From Blasia pusilla (taxonomy: Eukaryota > Marchantiophyta > Marchantiopsida > Blasiales): a stretch of DNA of 64,000 nt. Positions 44,758-56,259 of this stretch are shown here, one piece after another. The notes under the pieces are model-generated. The model saw nothing but the letters and a program-made list of their open reading frames with translations. It ran no database searches and was not told the origin of the DNA. A program made the position numbers and the translations under genes. Position 1 is the stretch's first letter. Every line of letters starts with the position of its first letter. Location: assembly GCA_050084515.1 (NCBI GenBank), contig CM114271.1:3844001-3908000 (forward strand), written 5' to 3'.

Positions 44758-47045
44758 TTACACATCCACAACAACTTCACTTGGGTCTAAGGCATTTAAA
44801 TTTACGCGAACTTCTGGTGGAATTTCTATCTCAAGAATATATCTCTCGGGATTGGCATACACATACCTAAAGTGTGCTGAATTCTTCCAAAGAACTACAG
44901 ATTCAACCAACAAACCTTCATAATCATCTATTTTCCCCTCCAAGGCAATCCTAAGAACAACATCCAAATGCTTTGTCATTAACCTATTCCTACTTTTAGT
45001 CTTGATCACATTTTGCACAGAGAAAGCTCTCTCACAAATAGCAGTACTAACACACTGTACCCTAGCAATATTCGCTAAAATGAGCAAGTTAGAGAACTTA
45101 CATTGCAAGGACGGGCTCCAACTTACCATAGCCCACAAGTCCTTGAAGTTCCGATCTTTCCACTCCGTCGTGGCCATGAGCTTAAATGATTGAAACTCTT
45201 GTTTCACAGCTCCTACACTCATTAAAGAAGGTTGCAAGTGACCTTTGAAGGGTAAGTCTGTCCCAAAATGTGCAGAGAGGTCATCCAATTCCTTACAACC
45301 CCAACTATTTAGTCCCACTTGCCTTGAAGGCATGTGCAGAGGATTCATTATCCTCATAGCACTAATCAAGTTGTTATCCCTAAACCGATCTCGTAAAGCT
45401 ACACAAACACTCTCAGAAAAATTCTTCTGAAACAACAAGGCAGCCTCTAGATCCTTTCCTGTCCGATTCCTCAACATTTCTATGTTGTGGAACTTTCTGC
45501 CCCTAATCTCAGATTGTAAACGTTTCAAGTAACCCCCTGAAGGACCAAAGTCTGGTAGAATGTGATAACCACTTTCTTCAGAGAAAGTGGAGGCATTCAG
45601 ATCAGGGTTCTCCATTACAAAATTCATTGTTATGGAAGCTATTTCAGAAGTCACTATACTACCTATGGTACTAACATCTACAAACTTATATTGGAACACC
45701 TTACTCAAGTTAGCAAGAAGAAACAAAATATCTGCCAAAAAGTACAGTTGATAGATCATCTGAAATGATCTGAGCTTGTTATACAAATTTGCAGCATAAC
45801 CATCATCTTCCGAAGGCGAGATATCTCTGAAATATGCAAGGATAGATTCCAGTGAGTCACATAAAGTAGTAACAGCCTGCCAACGCGACAACCAGCGAAT
45901 CTTGTGGTACCTCTTCATCACTTTATGAGAATCGTTCAACTTTTCTTGCAAAGTTGCAAGACCACACTTCCTCTTGGACGACCTTCTAAAATATCCAGCT
46001 ACTGCATTCAAAATTGAATCTACTTCTATAGATATTTCCTTACACCCTACACCTTTTGTTGTTAAAAAGCGGCGAGATTAAATCTGTCGCCCACACAATG
46101 CACAGACAACATAAAAGGATTTATCTTATGTTTCAGCTGAGATGCTACTCCGTTTTGGCTTCCTACCATAGTAGAAGCTCCATCAGATCCAAAGGTAACC
46201 AGTTTTGATCCCTCAAGTCCCGAATCCTTTATCAACTCCAACAAATTGTTAGTGATTGCGTTTGAACATTCCTCTGGACATTGGAGCAATCCTATAAAAC
46301 AACTCTCTACTTGCCCCTCATCTAAGTAAGTTGCAAATACAACAAGATGTCCAGTGGTGGATATATCGTGGACTCGTCAATCATTATCCCAAAGAAAGGA
46401 GATTGTTGCACTTTAGAAAGGTTCCTCCTGAGAAGAACCTGGCTAATATAAAAACACATAGCAGCACAACTTTTTTCATCTTGGTACAAGTCGGGATATA
46501 GGTGCATTCACAGATATCAATAACTTACACAGATTTGAGAACTTTGAAAATGGCAGGGCTTCCTTTGCAACGAAATATGCACATTTGAACAGAGTCAAAA
46601 GTGCAATATCACAAGTCCGATTTGTGGTGGCTATAGCCTTGGCCATGGATATGTTCCCCACATTCGTAGCCCATGCAAGCTTCATGTGCTCATTCGACTT
46701 ACCATGATCTGTGAAGGCCGAAACCTTACAGTTAATGGCACCATCCCTGGCAAAGGAGCTTTTCCCCTTACCCTGTCTACAGACTTTGCAAAAAATCCGA
46801 CCAGATTCTACATGGAATTCTATCCAATCGAACAAAGTATACCAAACATCCTTCCAAGCCAATCTATTTTTCTCACTCTGACTTGTCGGATGAGTATTTG
46901 ATTTGTCCCCTTCTCTCCCATCCGATGATCTTGACCTACTGTTCTCCTCTGCAAGGTCTTGACTAACTTCCTTGTGTAGCATCTCATTCATTGTTCGCTG
47001 TCTCTTAGCCATGTAGAGGCTCAGAGAATGCAGAACAAAGTTCAC
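44758..47045 (-). pseudogene. hAT-family transposase-like gene (ZNF862/KIAA1586 type), two frameshifts
   Basis: The N-terminal part (46476-47045) has a TTF/BED-like zinc region (SGRIFCKVCRQGKGK, then KVSAFTDHGKSNEHMKL). The middle has PFFGIMIDEST and GLEGSKLVTFGSDGAS, part of the RNase H-like core. The C-terminal 417-codon frame (44758-46011) has RWLSRWQAV and the hAT dimerisation region (NIARVQCVSTAICERAFSV...KTKSRNRL). One base is missing near 46365 just after the DEST box, and one T is missing in a T5 run near 46073. Only these two small lesions separate the parts, so inactivation may be recent. No clear terminal inverted repeats or 8-bp target duplications were found. Confidence 0.82.
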
Positions 47046-47569
47046 TAATGTAATCCAAACCCGCGAGCCCTACTGCCCTACCCAAGGCTCCACCTGGGAA
47101 AAACTCTAAGCGAAGCTGTGCAAGCTGCACAACATAAACCTGTCACTTAGTAGGTGCTAATGAAACAATGGAGCTCAAGAAAATGTGGATCTGAAAAGTA
47201 CTCAAGACTCGGCAAAAGATACAATGCCAATGCAATGTGAGCCAGAGCTGTCGATACTCAAGCTGGGGGGAAGATGGGGGATGGCGGGAGGGCAGGGAGG
47301 GGCTTGGAAAGAAGCAGACAGGCAGCAGCGGCGCCGGATCCCTGTCCCTCCCGTTGTAGTTCCCTTCTCTCGAACCCAATCAAAGTCTGCAGTTCAAACA
47401 AGGCACATAGCGAGCAGCAACGAGAGAGCACCAAAAAGCACCTACCTCACAGCGACGCGCAGCAACAAACAAGATAGCATGCGGGTGGAATGGCAAGATA
47501 AAGAAAATTCGAAAGCTCAAGCGAGCTTTGCTTGGATTCAGGAGGTATTGACAGGGATACAGTGGCGGA

Positions 47570-48410
47570 CCTCCGCTCTACCCCATGGACGATCGAGTGA
47601 GGCTACTGAGCCACCGAGGAGCCGGGAGCAGTCGAGGACCAGAGGGCCGAGGTGAGACTCTGAGACGAAAGGAGGCATGCAAATGCGAACCCCTCCACTC
47701 TACCCCTGGACGATCAAGTGAGGGCGCGGGGATGTGTGACTTGCGAGCAGTCGAGGACCCGAAAAGGAGATGAATAAGGCATGCAAATGCCAACGCAGCC
47801 AACCCCTCCACTCTAGCCGTGGACGATCGAGTGAGAAAGCCAATGAGTCGGGACTCGTCACTCCCGAGCAGTCGAGGACCTGAAATGAAAACGGAAGGAG
47901 ACGAATGCACCTTGCAAATGCCAACGCAGCCAACCCCTCCACTCTTCCCCTGGAGTCTGGACGATCGAGTGAGCTCAGTGAGGGCGCCGCGGAGCCGAGG
48001 AGTCGAACCACACGGAATGGAACTTTCTGGCGTCTGTTTTGTACCTAGAAGCTTTTCTCTCTTCTTCTCTCCAAACTTCGGAAGTTCAGAAGCGAGTTCC
48101 GTGGAGTCTGAACGATCGAGTGAGCTCAGTGAGGGCGCCGCGGAGTCGAGGAGTCGAGGACCAGAGGAATCGAGGAGACGAGGAGCCGAGCTGCCGAAGT
48201 GCAAGGAGACGGAAGCACACTTATCACAGTCTTAGCAGACGAAAGGATTGGAGACGAGGCCCAGGTTCGAGTCGAGGAGCCGAAGTGCAAGGAGACGGAA
48301 GTAGACTCGCAGAGTTCCCGCAGAAAAAGCATTGAGACTCGAGGACCGAGGCCAAGCACTCGAGGACCCGAATCGCAAGGAGTCGAAGGAAACTGGAAAA
48401 AGGGGCGACC
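47570..48410. repeat. Minisatellite of about 115-130 bp units
   Basis: The phrases GGACGATC(G/A)AGTGAG and GAGCAGTCGAGGACC or GAGTCGAGGACC recur near 47585, 47710, 47820, 47955 and 48110, with ATGCAAATGC and AACCCCTCCACTCT between them. Later units add GTGCAAGGAGACGGAAG. The long ORFs across it (47578-48204 on the - strand, 47819-48235 on the + strand) are repeat translations rich in Ser, Arg and Leu. Confidence 0.75.
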
Positions 48411-48419
48411 GCCCTGCAT

Positions 48420-50330
48420 TTAATGCGAACTTTGCGAAGTTGCGAACCTCTCCACTGAGTCCGCTCTACCCAGACTACCCCCCTGAGCCCCCTCGGAGCG
48501 AGTCGAGCGATTGAGTCTCGTCACTCGTGAGTCGTGACTGGAGTCTGGACTCCTCGACGAGGACGTCCAGGGCCCCACGCCCGAGCCGCCCGACGGCCCC
48601 GACTTGCCGCTTAACCCCCCCGGCCCCGACTCCCCGAGTCCTGACTCCTGAGTCTCCTGACGTTGCGGCTGGCCCTAAGATGGAGGGCCCCGATTACATC
48701 TGAGAATGTTCAGTTTTCCGGCAGCCGGCTACTGATGCGGCAGCAAACCGGCATGACTCTTTTGCCGACTACAGAATCCGACTGGAAAACTGCCGGAACG
48801 GCGTATTTCCGTCACCTGTTCCCGGGGAATCAGTAGAAATCTGCCCTATACCTTTCCGTCCAGCCAGTTTCCGGGAAACCTCTCCCCGGTGTCGGAATTT
48901 CGGCCGGAAAGTTCGAACTCCCCCCGGATTTCTCTGAATTTTCCCGGCTAGGTCAACACGTAGCCCCGGTTCTGCCCGTTCATTGCAGCAGAGTGTGTGT
49001 ACTGTCGTTGTGCATAAATATCGTCTTTATTATTATGAATATTACTATGACTCACTTACTAATCGTAATATACTCAACATCACTAATCGAAGCCACAACT
49101 AGTACCATTTGATCTCGAAAGGAACTAGCCAAAGGACTAATCTTGTTCGGGGAAAAAAAAAATTTACTAGAAAAAGAAAAGATTTACTTGTTGCCCATTA
49201 AAATAAACTTCTTCATGTTTGGTTGCCGTATGTTTGTTACAAAGACGAAGAAAACACTCTCCCGTTATAATATAATTCCGAAAAAGAAATGTAAGCTCAG
49301 CAGGTAACCCGGTTCTTCCCGGACCATGGGGAGGACGTAGAAGCATGGCCGGTAGGTTCAATCTCTGAACGCGTGTAAAGAGGCCACGAGGATTCCTCTT
49401 GCTCGGCAATATAGTTCCTGCACGCCCATAACGTTCTTGCCGTCCGCAATCTGTACGGCCGAGATATCGGATTATTCGAATCCTTCACAACATTCGCTCT
49501 CGGATGAGACTCCATCTCCATCCATCCATCGGTCACTGTAAGAAATGATACCGACTGTCGACAAGAGCCGCTCTTGCATTCCATTCCACTCCACTCCACT
49601 CCGCCGTGGTGTGAACAAAAGCCAAAGATCGCGGACACTATGCTCGGCAAGAACATTCTTTTATGGTTCTTTGTCAAAGCAGCCGGTTGAAAACGTGTCA
49701 TCTCCCGTTCCCATCTGGAAATATGCTCCAATTCCCGACGTGAAAATTGGATTTTCTTTGTTAAGTGTTTTTAAAAAAACTGCCCGGGATGGGGAAGTTC
49801 CCGACTAGAAAGTTCTCTAAAAAAAACCGGTGTGCCTAACACTCCTGTCCGAGCACGGGCGCCGCGAACAAGAACAAGGTGCGGTTAAGAGAACTTAAGA
49901 CGAGGATTGACGTCTGGCATAAGGACGTCTCGCCGGGACTGCACTGGGAATCGTGCTCCGGTACCGAAAGGAAACGAAATTAATAATTAAGTAATTAAAC
50001 ACGTGTGGATGACACGTGGGTAGGGTGCTTGTAAAACAGTGAGTGCTCGTGAGGCCGTGAAAAAAAGTAGTACTTCCTGATGCCTACTTCCATAGAGATG
50101 ATGGGGCCATTGACGTCGAGAAATGGGTTGTCCTTAGAGATCGAAATCTCAGCAGCTGCCCAGGCTAATGATTATTGAGGACTGGGAATGGGCCGGCTGG
50201 CTCAGGCTGTGGGAGACGCCGGCGCTAGAGGCCCACTTAGTAGTAGTCATAGCTCTCTTGTTGTTGCTGATATTGTCTCTGCCGTTGGCGTTAGGGGAGG
50301 GAATGCCCCTTCTTCCTTTTTGGTCGTGTT
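48420..50330. other. No gene recognised
   Basis: GC-rich GAGTC/GACTC-rich sequence (48440-48720), then mixed sequence. ORFs up to 144 codons (49297-49731, - strand) show no domain. Confidence 0.3.
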
Positions 50331-50338
50331 GTGGCCTT

Positions 50339-50419
50339 CAGGTTTTGACTCTTTGAGTCCCCCTCTTTTGTACTTCCGATGGGTTTCCCATCACTCGTTT
50401 TTATCGAAGTGCATCTTTC
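50339..50419 (+). repeat. Dispersed 80-bp repeat, copy 2
   Basis: Starts CAGGTTTTGACTCTTTGAG and ends ATCGAAGTGCATCTTT. Matches 63597-63675 and the - strand of 21716-21799. Confidence 0.8.
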
Positions 50420-50429
50420 TTCCTGACCA

Positions 50430-51320
50430 TTGACGTCTGGAGATCGAAATGTCAGCTGTGAAGACTGTGATGTACTTGCCGTTGTTGTTGCTCAGAGGTT
50501 TGTCGCGACGCTTGCGCTTTGCTGGACTCATGACGAGAGGACCGATGAGTATGAGTATGACCCGAGCTATTAGCTCACAGCTGGATACCAGCCACGCGTC
50601 AGTGATCTATCTCCGTAAGTATGTCAGCTGACACGGTCTCCGCACGATACGGTACCGTCACTGTACCGCTTCGGTGTTGATAATGTTCCCCTCTCCGGCT
50701 CCATTTCAGTCACGTGGACTCTACTTTCGTGCACGAGCAACTTATTATGCTGTCCAAGGCGCATGACATTTCATCGACATCTGTCAGCGCAGCACCGGCC
50801 CCTTGTTTGCAAGGGCATGCCACGATTTTAGTTTACGTATTAATTCCAGATGATTTTTTTAAATGTTAAAATTTATATTTAAAATTTTGACATTTTTTAT
50901 TTTTTATTATGAAATTTATTAATATCAAATTTATTAATTTAAATTGATGATTTAAATTATCCATCATTATTCAAATATTTCACGAGCATCAACTAATAAT
51001 TATAATTAGGGACACTTAGAGTGTCCTCCTCGTGTCCCCAAACTTGTCCCATCCAATAAATATAGGTTATTGGGTAAATGGGTATAATTGTCTTGTGAAA
51101 TTTATGATAGGTTTCAGTTCCAAATCATGTATTTCTTTGTAATTTGTTGAAATGTCTAATTGAATTCAAAATTTCTTGGACTACAATGGAACCCAAAATC
51201 ATAAATTCCCCAACATGTGACTACCCCGAGCCGAGCCTTGGCCTAGACCGTTGAGGCTAAGAGCATATGGATAGCAACTCATGTATATCATGGCAATTGT
51301 GAAATAAGTTCAAGGATATA
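50430..51320. other. No gene recognised
   Basis: Mixed sequence that becomes strongly A/T-rich at 50840-51220. No ORF of note. Confidence 0.4.
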
Positions 51321-51325
51321 GTCTA

Positions 51326-51841
51326 TGTCACGCTTGTTAGGATAGATCGGAGGGATCTAGCAAAGCGTCTGCACGAGTAGTGGAGGTCATGCCTAGAAGG
51401 TCGAGGATGACGTGTTGAGGCCCTGAGAAACCTGAGAGAGCAGGTTTCCTCTTCGTTTCGGCTCATTTGGAGCCATATAGAGAAACAAAAAATATTTCGG
51501 GTAAGTTTCCATGTTGGGGATAGTTGACTTTCCACTTTGGGAAGTGGCCCTTGACTTGCTACAGCAGGTCAAGACCCAAGGAGGTGACCTGCGAGCATAG
51601 GTCACCGTTGAGAGGGCTTGAGAGAGGGAAGGGGATATACCTCCAAGAGAGAGAGCTTGAGAGCTCATTCTCTCTTTGTTGAATCTCTTGGCATGAGGCG
51701 GCGGAGCTGTGGTCTTGCTTGCCTTGTGAGTGTAACTCAAGCCTCTCATTAGGAGAGTGGGTTTGGTTTGACATGAGAGAGAGTGCACACCTTTGAGAGC
51801 TATGGTGTGAGATGGTGTAGAGAGAGATTGGATCTTACTTT
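51326..51841 (+). repeat. Element 3, 5' terminal block B
   Basis: Starts TGTCACGCTTGTTAGG and ends ATCTTACTTT. Homologous to 10571-11082 in reverse. As in element 1, it passes straight into the leader (ACAAAAGAGAG) without block A. Confidence 0.85.
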
Positions 51842-52053
51842 ACAAAAGAGAGAATGAGAGAGTGAGAGAGCTTCATGGGGGAGCTCGTTGGTCACTCGCT
51901 GTTTTTGCAGGTTGGGGACCGTGTTCCCCGTTCAACGGCTCATGGGAGTGCTCACCGGAGCAAGGGCTGCTTTGATTATTCTTTGCATTTGCCGATTTTT
52001 CGTGTGGAAGAGTGGCGCGTGGAAGCGCTGCCCAATTTCTAATAGAGATTGAT

Positions 52054-52095
52054 TATGGGGGCGGATTGCCCCATACCGGTGCTCTCGAGAGCACC
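52054..52095 (+). other. Leader hairpins H1 and H2 of element 3
   Basis: H1 (52054-52075) has a TATGGGGC-type stem with one bulged G and a GGATT loop. H2 (52078-52095) is the perfect palindrome GGTGCTCTCGAGAGCACC. They match the order and loop of the hairpins at 10290-10375 although the H1 stem sequence is different. Confidence 0.7.
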
Positions 52096-52429
52096 ATGTA
52101 GCTTGCTGATTTGTATTTTTACAGGTTTTACATTTTTGTTGGGAGAAATCAACGCGGAAGCACTGCCAAATTTTGTGTAGGAGAAAGAGACATTGGCTTT
52201 ACGATAGACCCCATCAATTTTTACTCGAATTTCTGATTCTAAATATTTTTTGACGCTGCTGTAGATCATGAAGTAGTGCCCGCTTTGCAAAAACAATGCG
52301 CAATTTGGAGTTGTGAGCAAAAATTTATAGTCAATCTTGCAGAATTTCCATTGCTAGGCGATTTCTAGGGTTAAATTGTTCAAACCCTAAACCAGCCGCC
52401 ACGCCGGCGGCGACCGTCACCATCATAGT

Positions 52430-52505
52430 CACCATCAACGGTCCGCCATCGATGGTCAACCGTCACCATCAATGGTCAAATGTCACCGTCAACGGTCCAC
52501 CGTCC
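52430..52505 (+). repeat. Short tandem repeat in the leader of element 3
   Basis: Units like ATGGTCAACCGTCACCATCA repeat three to four times every 20-22 bases. The position corresponds to the minisatellite at 9830-9990 of element 1. Confidence 0.6.
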
Positions 52506-53038
52506 GATCTCCACCCTTTGGTTGCTCTTGCAACCACATGGTGGAGAGTGGAGGATCTTCGGCCGTTACAGAGTGGAGGGTCTTCCACGACATTCGTTGA
52601 TTCTCTGACTTGCGTCGCCACCATGTACTTTTTTTTGGCTACCACCGTCATCGCAGTTTTGTCATCAACCAGTAATGACAGATGACCTCCGATTATGGTG
52701 TTTGAGTTTTGATTTCATGCTGCTATGTTGTGATTGGTAGCCGTTGGACAAAGATCGAGTAGCGTGTCGTCACGCCTGTAGGTGCAACGTGCTGTCGATT
52801 GCCGTGCCGTACCGCTTGTGGCTGCACCACACCGTCTCGATCGCGAGCCGCACCGTCATTGTGGAGCAGAATGTGGGTTTATTGTTGATTGAGAAGGGTA
52901 TGCCGCCGAGTGCCACATCCCACCATCGAGGGCCGTGCCGTTTGGTACCGCCTGCAACGCCGCACCGTTCCGCTGGAACCGCACTATCAATCGAGGAGTT
53001 TTGAGCAGCGTCGGTACGGGAGGAGTATGATTTTCTGA

Positions 53039-54120
53039 TTGGAGGAGTTGTCTCCACGACCAAGTTCGGCGTACGAGATTGACGACCAGGGTAGAGGACC
53101 GCGTAGGTTTTCAGGTGCAGTAGGTACGATTGAGTTGCACAATTTCATAGCAGAGTTTAGGAGTTGGTGCGACTCCCAGCAGGCCAGGAACTCTAGAGAG
53201 TTCAACCCGTTTACATCATGGAATGGTATGTTCCAGCATTTAGAGGGGGCGCCCATGGACGATTACCATGAGTTCTCCCACAGATATGCCCAGGAGATTG
53301 AGGCATGGCGACTCTACTATAACCCACACTTTGTGTCATGGACGGAGCAGTTCCTAGATGAGGAGGAGGAGTCAGGAGAGGCTACTTCCTCTTCCACTAG
53401 TGATGTTTTAGGAGGGGTCACTCGCATTGGAGCAGTTGCACCATCTAGTCAGGTTCGTCCCAAGTTCAACCCGTGGTTGAGTTCTTCGTTGAGATGAGGG
53501 CCAAGTACCATGGGGTACAAACGGAGAAGTTGCGGAGCATCCACGACTTCCAAAGGAGCCCGGGTGAGAGTTTGCGTGAGGCTTACACTCGCTTGCGCCG
53601 GTTGATCAACATCACTCAAGGGGTGACAGAGGCTCGGGCTATCCAGTCATAGTACGCGATGCTAGACCGGGCCTTGCGAACACGGGTGCGGGAGGGGGTG
53701 CTTCTTATGAACACCTCCCCTACATTGAGAGATGTTTTTAGGACCGCCGAGAACATTAAGCGCAACATGGCGGAGGAGAGCGTAGCCACCATGGGTTTTG
53801 GGCAAGAGCAGTCACGATTGTCTGCACCACCTGTGCAGCAACGTGGGCTCCGAGATAGGTCGAATGTGGCACCACGAGCTCAGGGAGGATACCGGGAGAC
53901 CGTGCCATAGAGACCTGCGCCTTCATATGCGGCTCAACAGCAGCCGCCTACTATTACTTGTTGGTCATGTGGTGGAGCCCATCATCAACGCGATTGCACT
54001 CGTCAGGGTCATGGACGTGTGCCTCAACATGGAGGAGGAGATGGTGCTGCACCAGGAGGTTATCAGTGTGGCTATTGTTAGAGGTATGGTCATACACGCG
54101 CCAAGTGTTTCAGTTTACAT
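53039..54120 (+). pseudogene. Ty3/gypsy gag of element 3, with two zinc knuckles
   Basis: Fuller than the copy in element 1. It reads YEIDDQGRGPRRFSGAVGT, MFQHLEGAPMDDYHEFSHR, then after a frame change KYHGVQTEKLRSIHDFQRS and REAYTRLRRLINI, a Retrotrans_gag-like core. The first knuckle reads CWSCGGAHHQRDC (from 53959); the second has the CX2CX4HX4C pattern at 54067-54108 but holds a TAG at 54079 where element 1 has CAG. Confidence 0.8.
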
Positions 54121-54559
54121 CTTGAGTTACGTCCGGACCGAGGACTAGAGAGGGCACCGGAGCGAGTAGCCGGTCCGGGTGGGCCTAGAGATCGTGCACC
54201 ATGTGGTCCCGTTGGGGGACGAGGAGATGGAGTTGCCCGACATGGTGGTGGAGCTGCCCGTGGAGGAGGTAGAGTCCAACCACCTAGACGCGTCGAGGGA
54301 GATGTCGGGCGTAAGGCTAGGATGGCTGCTCAGATACATCAGCTACTGGAGCAAATTGCCGCTATGGCATTGAGATTACCCGATGCCGGATCCGTGGCAT
54401 CGACATAATATGGAGCAGGCAGACATATGGAGGATCCTAGTTGGATGTGCAGGGTTGCCCAGATGGAGGCAAGCTGCAGTTGTGACGCGTGGAGCAACCG
54501 CATAGTTGGATCCACAACGAGGGGAAGCCAAGAAACAGACTAGGTTTCCTTAGTCTTTC

Positions 54560-55990
54560 ACGTTGTCCGAGGGGATGAGGACCCCATCGATGGGTTCTGA
54601 TCAGAGTTCCTGGAGAGTTGGTGATGTTGTTGGTGTGCAGGCATGGAGGGCAATGGGAGAAGCGAGTGCGACGACTCCTATTATTGATGCTCATGAGGGG
54701 CATGTGTCGAGCACGTTATTGGGGGCGGCCACCATTGTGTACTGCGCTCCTTTATTTTTTGCTTCCGATGTTATGACGTCGGGGGTACGCCCATCGAGGC
54801 TTTTTGGCTGGCCGCTACGCTATGTGAGCGTGGAGTTGGAGTTCCAGCAACACGTTGAGAGGTGATTGCAGAGGAGCTGATGGACCTGCCCTTGGAGCGG
54901 ATGCTCGGGCCGTCCACGTCATATTCATGGCAGGTTGCGGCCGCTAGGATGGCGGAGATGCCCGCTAGACCCGCGATAGACTGTGCCATGGCTTCTCTTG
55001 GTGTTGTGTTGCTGGATAACCGAGGAGAGGTCTTCCAGTTGGTGAGTCCCGGAGATAGAGCTTTTAGTTCGCAATGCGTCTTGTTGGTGTCGTGCGCATA
55101 CACATCGCTACACAACATACATCGCTGTCACCGAACACGCATGATCCCATGCTAACTCATGGCATCCAAACAACGAGAAGTACCAAAATATCTCCAATTA
55201 AAGTAAGCTCCAATCTCTCTCTACACCATCTCACACCATAGCTCTCAAAGGTGTGCACTCTCTCTCATGTCAAACCAAACCCACTCTCCTAATGAGAGGC
55301 TCGGGTTACACTCACAAGGCAAGGGACCATAGCTCCGCCGCCTCATGCCAAGAGGTTCAACAAAAGAGAATGAGCTCTCAAGCTCTCTCTCCTTGAGATA
55401 TACCCTTCCCCTCTCCCAAGCTCTCTCCATGGTAACCTATTCTCCCAAGTCACCTCCTTGGCTCTTGACCTGATATAGGAGGTCAAGGGCCACTTACCAA
55501 AAATAGAAAGTCGATCATATACTCAAAATGGTACTTACCTAAAATAGTAAGTTCCTCAATATGGCTCCAAATGAGCCGAAACGAAGGGGAAACCTGCTCT
55601 CTCAGGTTTCCCGGTGCCTCAGCGCGTCATCCGCGACCTACTGAGCATGTCCTCCACTACTCACGCAGGCGCTCTATTAGATCTCACCGATCTATCCTAA
55701 AAGACGTGACATTGGATTCAGGAGTGCAATCCCTGATGTTGGGGAAAACGTCATTAAGAGGATTGGGCTTGACGAGAGCGGATGTGGAGCATTGTCCATT
55801 CCGGATACAGACATCCTTGGGTGGAGCGAGTACCACATAGTATATCACCCAACATGAGGTCGTGGTGAGGATTCGCCCGGGACATCCTACAGATGAGTCC
55901 GTGGTGCGAGCCAAGGCGATAGTGATTGATGCAGCATTTAGCAGCGCCATCACGTGGCCTTAGTGATCGCCATCACGTGGCCTTAGTGAT
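54560..55990 (+). pseudogene. Protease region of element 3, split by a solo terminal repeat
   Basis: The linker frames (54563-54865, 54862-55155) match the one before protease in element 1. The insertion at 55088-55711 cuts just before the catalytic LDSG, which resumes at 55716 (LDSGVQSLMLGK). After VEHCPFRI this copy keeps CAG where the two others have TAG. Near 55941-55987 a 24-bp segment (CGCCATCACGTGGCCTTAG...) is duplicated. Confidence 0.75.
55088..55711 (-). mobile_element. Solo terminal unit (B-A) of the same family, antisense inside element 3
   Basis: On the - strand it reads B (55711 to 55199) then A (55198 to 55088), with TG...CA ends. It is flanked by the perfect 4-bp duplication TTGG (55084-55087 and 55712-55715). 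The uninterrupted target can be read in copy 3 near 35690. This is what recombination between the two B blocks of a B...A'-B-A element would leave. Confidence 0.9.
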
Positions 55991-56259
55991 TTGATTGGGG
56001 GACATGTCCATGCAGGGGACAACCCCGGTCTTGACACCCCTGTGGAGAGGAGTGTTATGGTAGCCGCATCATTCCGTGGAGGAGAGGTGCCGTTGTGGGG
56101 CTCGACTGAGCAGCTTCGACGATTGGCAGATGAGCACGTGCAGACCGCGTGGAGCGAGGCATTTGCACCAGAGCATGATGGGTCTGAGGAACCCGAGGTA
56201 GCAGGGAGTGCTAGGATGACACCCTTGGATACCACACCCATTGTGTGGCGTATCCCGGA

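Noticed and set aside
47578-48204. 208-codon - strand ORF in the minisatellite
   Set aside because: Its sequence is only the translation of tandem repeats; opposite-strand frames are open for the same reason.
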